The notes below the pieces were generated by a model. That model saw nothing but the letters and a program-made list of their open reading frames with translations, was not told where the DNA came from and searched no databases. A program made the translations under genes and the position numbers. Shown here one piece after another: positions 59,013-64,000 of a stretch of 64,000 nt of DNA. Location: assembly GCA_020205615.1 (NCBI GenBank), contig CM035166.1, forward strand, positions 82,575,135 to 82,639,134, given 5' to 3'. Position 1 is the first letter of the stretch; each line of letters begins with the position of its first letter. Source of the DNA: Panax quinquefolius (Eukaryota; Streptophyta; Magnoliopsida; Apiales; Araliaceae).

Positions 59013-59221
59013 CTAAAATGCTTTTTTGACTATACCTTTATGTAAGGTGTCATTGTGACGTCTTACTGATTGGTATATATTTGTATCCAAACTCACAAAG
59101 ATATGTGTTGTTGTATTTTGCACGACAATTGTTGTAATAAAGTTGTAGTTATTTTTCTGTACCATGTATTTGGCGACTCAGAATGGGTTGGATGGAATGG
59201 ACCTATTTTGGGGGCGTTACA

Positions 59222-59696
59222 TCTTTAGTCCATAACTGGGTTCGGCTTTGTGGCCAGTAAAGGTCTGGGCTGGGCTTCGTGGTTCTTCCTCTTGTCTTCG
59301 AGAAGCTGGGGGATTTGGTTCCAGCTTCGGGGTTTCGGCTTCGGCTTCGGGGTTCGGTAAAGATGGTTTGGCCCTCTCCTACTGGCTCTCGTAGTTCTTC
59401 CTATGCTTCAGCATCCTCTTCGGCTGCTGCAATGCAGTTTGGTTCAGTCTTCACCCCCATTTATTTGGTTGCTTGGTTTCACCTGATTGGTTGTCTAAGT
59501 TGTTTAAGGTTTCATGCTTGTATTTACTATTGTCCTGCTTAGTAACGCTTTGTTCTTTCATTTGGCTTGGTTGTTAGTCTTTTGTTGTCCATTTTGGGGG
59601 TTGTCCCATGTGGTTATATCAAAAGCTTCTGGGGTATGCCCTTTTCGATTGTTTTTTCTCTTCCTTTTCTATATACAAACAAACTTAGCGAAAAAA
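59222..59696 (+). mobile_element. LINE copy C 3' UTR end after the array
   Basis: The TSD tcttt (59222-59226) is followed by agtccataactgggttcgg, collinear with copy A 10255 on and 10640 on. It includes the TTCGG-rich tract (59320-59355), the tgctgcaatgcagtttgg block and the terminal A tract. The LINE TSD aagttacaattcatg follows at 59697-59711. Confidence 0.92.
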
Positions 59697-60090
59697 AAGT
59701 TACAATTCATGTGTTACTATTCACGAGTTATTATTCATGACAAAATTGGTTTCTTTTTCTAACCAAATTATAGTTGAGTTATGAATATTACTCTTGAGAT
59801 TAAATCTATATGTTGATTATATTATTTTTATTATCATATATAACATTTTTATAACCCTAATGATGATATTAATTTCTCTTTGACTTGAGTGTAAAGATGG
59901 GTAGATTATTGGTATGATCATGACTATGGGTTCTCTTTGGCCAGTAGTGCAAATTTGAATTGTTAACTTGTATGATCGTGACCATTGAATTTGTAATTAA
60001 ATATCTTTAGCTTAAGTGCAAAGGTGAAATAATCAAAATGGTTATAATTATTGTTTATATAAATTCTGAAATGATTATATATTTCTTTGA

Positions 60091-60350
60091 GATAATAATA
60101 TATTTGACCAGTAGTGCAAATATGAATCGTTGATGAATATATTTGGCTCAGAGTGCAAATATGAATCATTGAGGAATATCTTTGGCTGTAGTGCAAAAGA
60201 TGAATTGTTGATGAATATCTTTGGCCTGTAGTGCAAAGATGACATGTTGTTGAATATCTTTGGCCAGTAGTGCAAAGATGAACAGGTGTTGAGATGAACA
60301 TGACCAACTGGTGATACAAATGAATATCTTTGGCCGTAGTGCAAAGATGA
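60091..60350 (+). repeat. ~39-bp minisatellite, host LTR
   Basis: About six units (gaatatctttggccagtagtg, then caaagatga), more diverged in the first two. The minus-strand ORFs here (59963-60374) are translations of the repeat. Confidence 0.88.
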
Positions 60351-60867
60351 AGTTATTAGTATGATTATGAACAAGAAATGTGATTTGGTGTAACCATGAT
60401 CATTGATGTTTCAGGTAAAGATAGGTGATAAAAATTATCTTCGTCCTAGATGAGAAGAGGAATTTAGAACTACAATTATGATTATGAGTTATTAATATGA
60501 TTGCGGACCAGAATTGTTGATTGATGTAACATGGATAAAACATTGTTGGTGGATTTTTAACATGGAGAAGATAATAGACTTTATAGTCTATTTGACTCTT
60601 CTAATGGATTTCTCGTTCCGCTGCAACTATGGTTGGAATTTTTATCATCTACCATATGTTCTAAATCTCTGATTTATTATTGATGAAGGCTATTTATAAT
60701 TTAATTATCTTTAGTCATGATATTCTTTCTCGAGCTAGTTAGTTGTCACACCCTTTTGCTTCGCAATTCCTTTCAGGTAATAAGAGTGTAGCTGGGTCGA
60801 GCGGGGGTAACAGGGGAATAGAATGGTGGTCATCATTTAGTAGTTATATTTGGTGAATCAAATAGGG

Positions 60868-61232
60868 TGAGGTGAACCAACGTTGGAAGGGTGTTTTGCC
60901 ACTATCATACAAGATGTCTAAAGACATACAACCTCGTGTCATCATAAGACAGGGTTGTGCACATCCACTTACTGAGTATATCTACGAGCACTACCTATAT
61001 GATCTTGTAGTTTATTTGAAGTATAATTCTTAATTAGAGACAGTAGAGATATTTATATGTCAAGAGAATACTCACCATTGGAAAGAATATGATAGTAATC
61101 TTCTCGTTTTTCTTTAGGGTCTATTGGGTCAACCAAGGATAATTCTGTGGCCATATGATATCTATCATAACCTAGACACATGGCCTCCCATGTACGAAGG
61201 TTTCCTTGAGCACTTCCCAAAGATTTTAATTT
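60868..61232 (-). pseudogene. Captured gene fragment, antisense in host LTR
   Basis: Exon 1 (61232-61076) has an uninterrupted frame through LGSAQGNLRTWEAM, CLGYDRYHMATELSLVDPID and EDYYHILSN. It ends CAATG before GTGAGT. The intron is 61075-60918 (158 bp, ending TTTAG). Exon 2 from 60917 continues in frame: DILYDSGKTPFQRW. This is an older, independent LTR from the array, so the splice-compatible frame is old. The protein is not recognised. Confidence 0.58.
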
Positions 61233-61463
61233 CTAAAATAGTTTTTGACTATACCTTTATGTAAGATGTCATGGTGACGTGCTACCCAAGTTGGTGTCAA
61301 GAGTCACAATTTATATATATATATTTGTATCAAAACTCACAACACATGAGTTGTTGTATTTTCCACGACAATTGTTGTAATAAAGTTGTAGTTATTTTCT
61401 GTACCATGTATTTGGCGACTCAGAATGCGTTGGATGGAATGGACCTATTTTGGGGTTGTCACA

Positions 61464-61751
61464 ATCACAGAATTAAAACATGTAATTTTTCACTGTTCTT
61501 GATGTTCATGTAAATATTGAACATAAAACATAATCTTAACACTACGGATTCGTTATAACACAAAATCCATCCATTCAAGTTTCTTTTCCTTCATTTTAAC
61601 ATGCATAATCATATATGAGTGTAAATTTTATAAAACAATTTATGTTTGCCATATTAAAATCACGTATAAGGGCCATATAGCCATATTCCATACTCTGTAA
61701 ATTTTGAGGCCATAACATACGTTGTAATTATGAAACTGATGATATGGTTTG

Positions 61752-61787
<36 letters not shown>

Positions 61788-62684
61788 CGATATGATACAT
61801 CTTAACCCATACACAACCCATAATCATACCCCTTTCCTATTCACAGTGTTTTTAACAAAAGGTGAAGCCATTTTTATGAAAACTTAATGACGTAAGAAAA
61901 ATGAGAATTGGGTTGGAGAGAATTACCCAGAGCGTAGAGTGAGTAAAGATAACAATCCCTTTTTTAGATACTACTTCAATCACAGAGTTTTCTCCCACAA
62001 TTCTTCTGAATTCTCTTTAATAATTTATCTCTGTATTTTCTTTACTAGACTTAGAAAAGTGAAGAAAAAGAATACGTATAATAAAGGAAGCAACTGACGC
62101 GTTGAGGTCAGTTACTCAATCATGGGTAACTGATATCAACTCCCCTTAGGGTCTTGTTTGTTCAAGTCACACCCAATTCAATTATCTTGTTTAATTTAAT
62201 TTAAATAAAATATAATAATTTCTCATTAATTTATATAGTCAAATAATTAAATTCTCATTTATTAATAATGTCAAATTATTAAATCTCTAATTAATTATTA
62301 ATTTAATTAAAATAACATTAGGCTTATTAAATATTTCTTTTAATTCAATAAGCTCACATAATTAAATACTTGAATAATAAAATTCTCCACATTAATTTAA
62401 TAAATATAACACATATAATTAAATTAATCTATCACAATTGCATCAATTAATTATTTAATCTAATAATTAAATCATCGAAAATATTTATTTAATTCAATAA
62501 ACATTAAAATTAAATTACGAAAAATCTCGTTCAATCACGGTGATCAATATATATATATATATATATATATCAACATGTGATTAAATACAATGATTATCTA
62601 AGTGAGGACACTTTTATAACCATATTAACGAACGAAATATATATATCCTAATTACAATATAGTATAATGTTGATAATCAATGAT

Positions 62685-62722
<38 letters not shown>

Positions 62723-62815
62723 CAATAGGGTTAATAATCTGTACAATAATATAATTTTGAACTTTCTTACTCATATCTATTGCATAAAGAAAATGCAAAG
62801 GTAAAGATACTTGCT
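61464..62815 (+). other. AT-rich spacer with (AT)n tracts, no gene seen
   Basis: After the LTR end the sequence (atcacagaattaaaac...) resembles nothing else in the window. It holds (AT)n microsatellites at 61756-61782, 62547-62570 and 62687-62721. No ORF of note was found. Confidence 0.6.
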
Positions 62816-63904
62816 TACGATATCCAGTGAATAAAGTAAAACAAGAGTTTAGGATACTTGCCTGGTCTGCTGCTTATACAACTTAGTTCTATCCTTAATT
62901 CAACGACCTATCATTTATAAGATTGTTCTATTAATTAAAATAACATATCATAACACATCATACTGTTATTTACAGTTAATACATAACATAATCACATTGT
63001 CACATAGTTATATCAGTCATTAAGACACAAACAAACACTTATACAGTCAAACTATATAGGTTCGAATCAAATTCGATAGCATTTTGGTGTAAATTTACTA
63101 CTTTTATCGGGTAATTATAGAGTTTAAAACTCTAATATGTATCTCAAATATTATTCTGGATAATTTAAATATCAATCATATTATTTTCCCATGACTTATA
63201 ATAATTTTGAAATAATTATTATAATTTATCTTGATTTTTCAAACTCTAGAATCATTATTAAATGATTTAAATATTATATAATTTTATTATCATTAATATT
63301 TTGATAATATTAAAATATTAATGCAACCATTGCCAAAATATCAAAGTTATTTATAATAACTCAAAATATTTTTAAAGTTTTAATATTACCCTTAAAAGAT
63401 TTTTTAAAATATTTAAAATCATTTTAAACATTTAAAATTATTTTTAAATAATTACCATTAATATTAAAATATTAAGGTATTATTCACTAAAATATTAAAA
63501 GTCACTTAAAATATTTTTAAATTATTTATATCCTTTTAAATGATTTTTAAATAAATCTAATATTATTAATATTAAATAATTAATGAAATTTACTTTAAAA
63601 TATTGAAAGTTACATTTTATAACTTAAAATATTATTAAATACCTTATTATCATTTAAAATGATTTTAACATAATAAAATCATTTTTAGTTAATTTATTTA
63701 GTGCATTTATTAAATAAATAATATTCAAATAATTACTAATATTTATGAAAAATATGCCAAATTATTAAAAGTTAATGTTTATGACTTAAAATAATTTGTA
63801 AAACTAATTTTATATTTTCGAAATTTATTTACTATTTTTAAATGATTTTTAGAATTATTTTTCTATTTTTAAATCATTTTCGGAAATTAGAAAATAAAAA
63901 TAAT
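62816..63904 (-). mobile_element. Diverged chromovirus LTR-like segment (minus strand)
   Basis: Stretches such as cgacctatcatttataagat (compare 19382) and tataataatttt...ataattatta...tttatc(a/t)tgatttttcaa (compare 22908-22960) resemble LTRs B1/B2 in the same orientation. The rest is an AT-rich series of taaaatatt/attttaa strings. No gene. Confidence 0.4.
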
Positions 63905-64000
63905 AGAAACCGTCGCTATAGGCTATAACGACACTTTCTGTCGATGTTGGTGTTCTTGAGCTCAAGAGCACTGACAGACAGTGATTAAGGTGTCTTGTTT
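63905..64000 (-). repeat. Partial repeat block shared with 16273-16330
   Basis: gtcgctataggctataacga, then cactttctgtcgatg and ggtgttcttgag parallel tcgctaaagccctataatga, then cacgaagtgtcgctatag and gtgttcttgag at 16273. The near-palindromic gtcgctata/tataacgac recalls subterminal repeats of plant CACTA elements, but this is only a resemblance. It runs off the window. Confidence 0.4.

Larger units (their letters stand above)
39273..59221 (+). mobile_element. Tandem LTR array of family A: 5 LTRs, 4 internal domains, one TSD
   Basis: Structure: LTR1 39273-41642, int1, LTR2 42130-46028, int2, LTR3 46522-50414, int3, LTR4 50904-54832, int4, LTR5 55316-59221. The repeat period is about 4.39 kb (LTR starts at 42130, 46522, 50904, 55316). 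Every LTR starts TGTAAGACC; LTR3 and LTR5 end GTTACA, the others have variant ends. Each internal domain starts with a tRNA-iMet-like PBS and ends with the PPT. The whole array sits in the LINE 3' UTR with one 5-bp TSD, so one integration is the simplest origin. The array may then have grown by unequal recombination or may have integrated as a multimer. No protein-coding capacity is seen. Confidence 0.92.
55316..59221 (+). repeat. Array LTR5 (3906 bp), right end of the array
   Basis: It starts TGTAAGACCCC, ends GGGGGCGTTACA at 59221, and is followed by the TSD tcttt and LINE sequence. Confidence 0.93.
59712..61463 (+). repeat. Family A host LTR, 3' part
   Basis: It continues the LTR interrupted at 33519: 14-bp units, gacaaaattggtttctt, cataaccctaatga-type text, the 39-bp minisatellite at 60091-60350, the antisense gene fragment, and the end tttggggttgtcaca at 61463. 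Confidence 0.9.

Noticed and set aside
61464..62815. Centromeric or telomeric satellite
   Set aside because: Only short (AT)n tracts are present. There is no TTTAGGG run and no monomer of 150-180 bp in tandem.

Overview
The window is transposable-element DNA from a flowering-plant nuclear genome. The evidence is an Athila-type Ty3/gypsy element with a tRNA-Asp primer site, chromodomain (Tekay/Del-like) Ty3/gypsy remnants with tRNA-iMet primer sites, and a plant L1-type LINE with DUF4283, CCHC, endonuclease, RT and a C-terminal zinc-binding domain. I found no convincing non-TE host gene, no tRNA or rRNA gene and no CRISPR array. The density and depth of nesting suggest heterochromatin. I do not name a species.

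Layout. 1-694 is the 3' end of a large LTR. It abuts 695-16272, a nearly complete but dead Athila element: 5'-truncated 5' LTR, PBS, gag, protease, RT/RNase H, integrase, env-like ORF, PPT, 3' LTR. A 5'-truncated LINE (copy A, 7218-11156) interrupts its integrase and is flanked by a 12-bp target-site duplication (TSD). 16273-24126 holds minus-strand chromovirus remnants: an LTR with ~210-bp internal tandem repeats, an integrase-chromodomain fragment, and two related LTRs. 24127-30231 is a ~6.1-kb duplicate of 3786-9900 that includes the same Athila/LINE junction.

30232-61463 is a triple nest. A 'family A' element (part of the internal region plus one 3.95-kb LTR) is split by a full-length LINE (copy C, 33520-59696, with a 15-bp imperfect TSD). 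That LINE is split in its 3' UTR by a 20-kb tandem array of family A (39273-59221).

The array is the most unusual object here. It reads LTR-int-LTR-int-LTR-int-LTR-int-LTR: five LTRs (four of ~3.9 kb, the first ~2.4 kb because of an internal deletion) separated by four noncoding ~490-bp internal domains, each with a PBS and a PPT. One 5-bp TSD (TCTTT) flanks the whole array. The family A LTRs also carry, in antisense, what looks like a captured plant gene fragment: two exons whose reading frame joins across a GT...AG intron of ~160 bp. This fragment is absent from the related LTR at 1-694. Each LTR also carries a ~39-bp minisatellite, and most carry a 14-bp one.

61464-64000 is AT-rich spacer with (AT)n tracts and a further diverged minus-strand LTR-like stretch.

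Caution on sequence quality. Many differences between repeat copies are small indels at CAG/CTG/CCGG-type sites, including the highly conserved tRNA-iMet primer site and the LINE RT active site. This looks like a systematic base-calling or consensus problem at methylated sites. Some frameshifts listed below may therefore be errors in the assembly rather than mutations.
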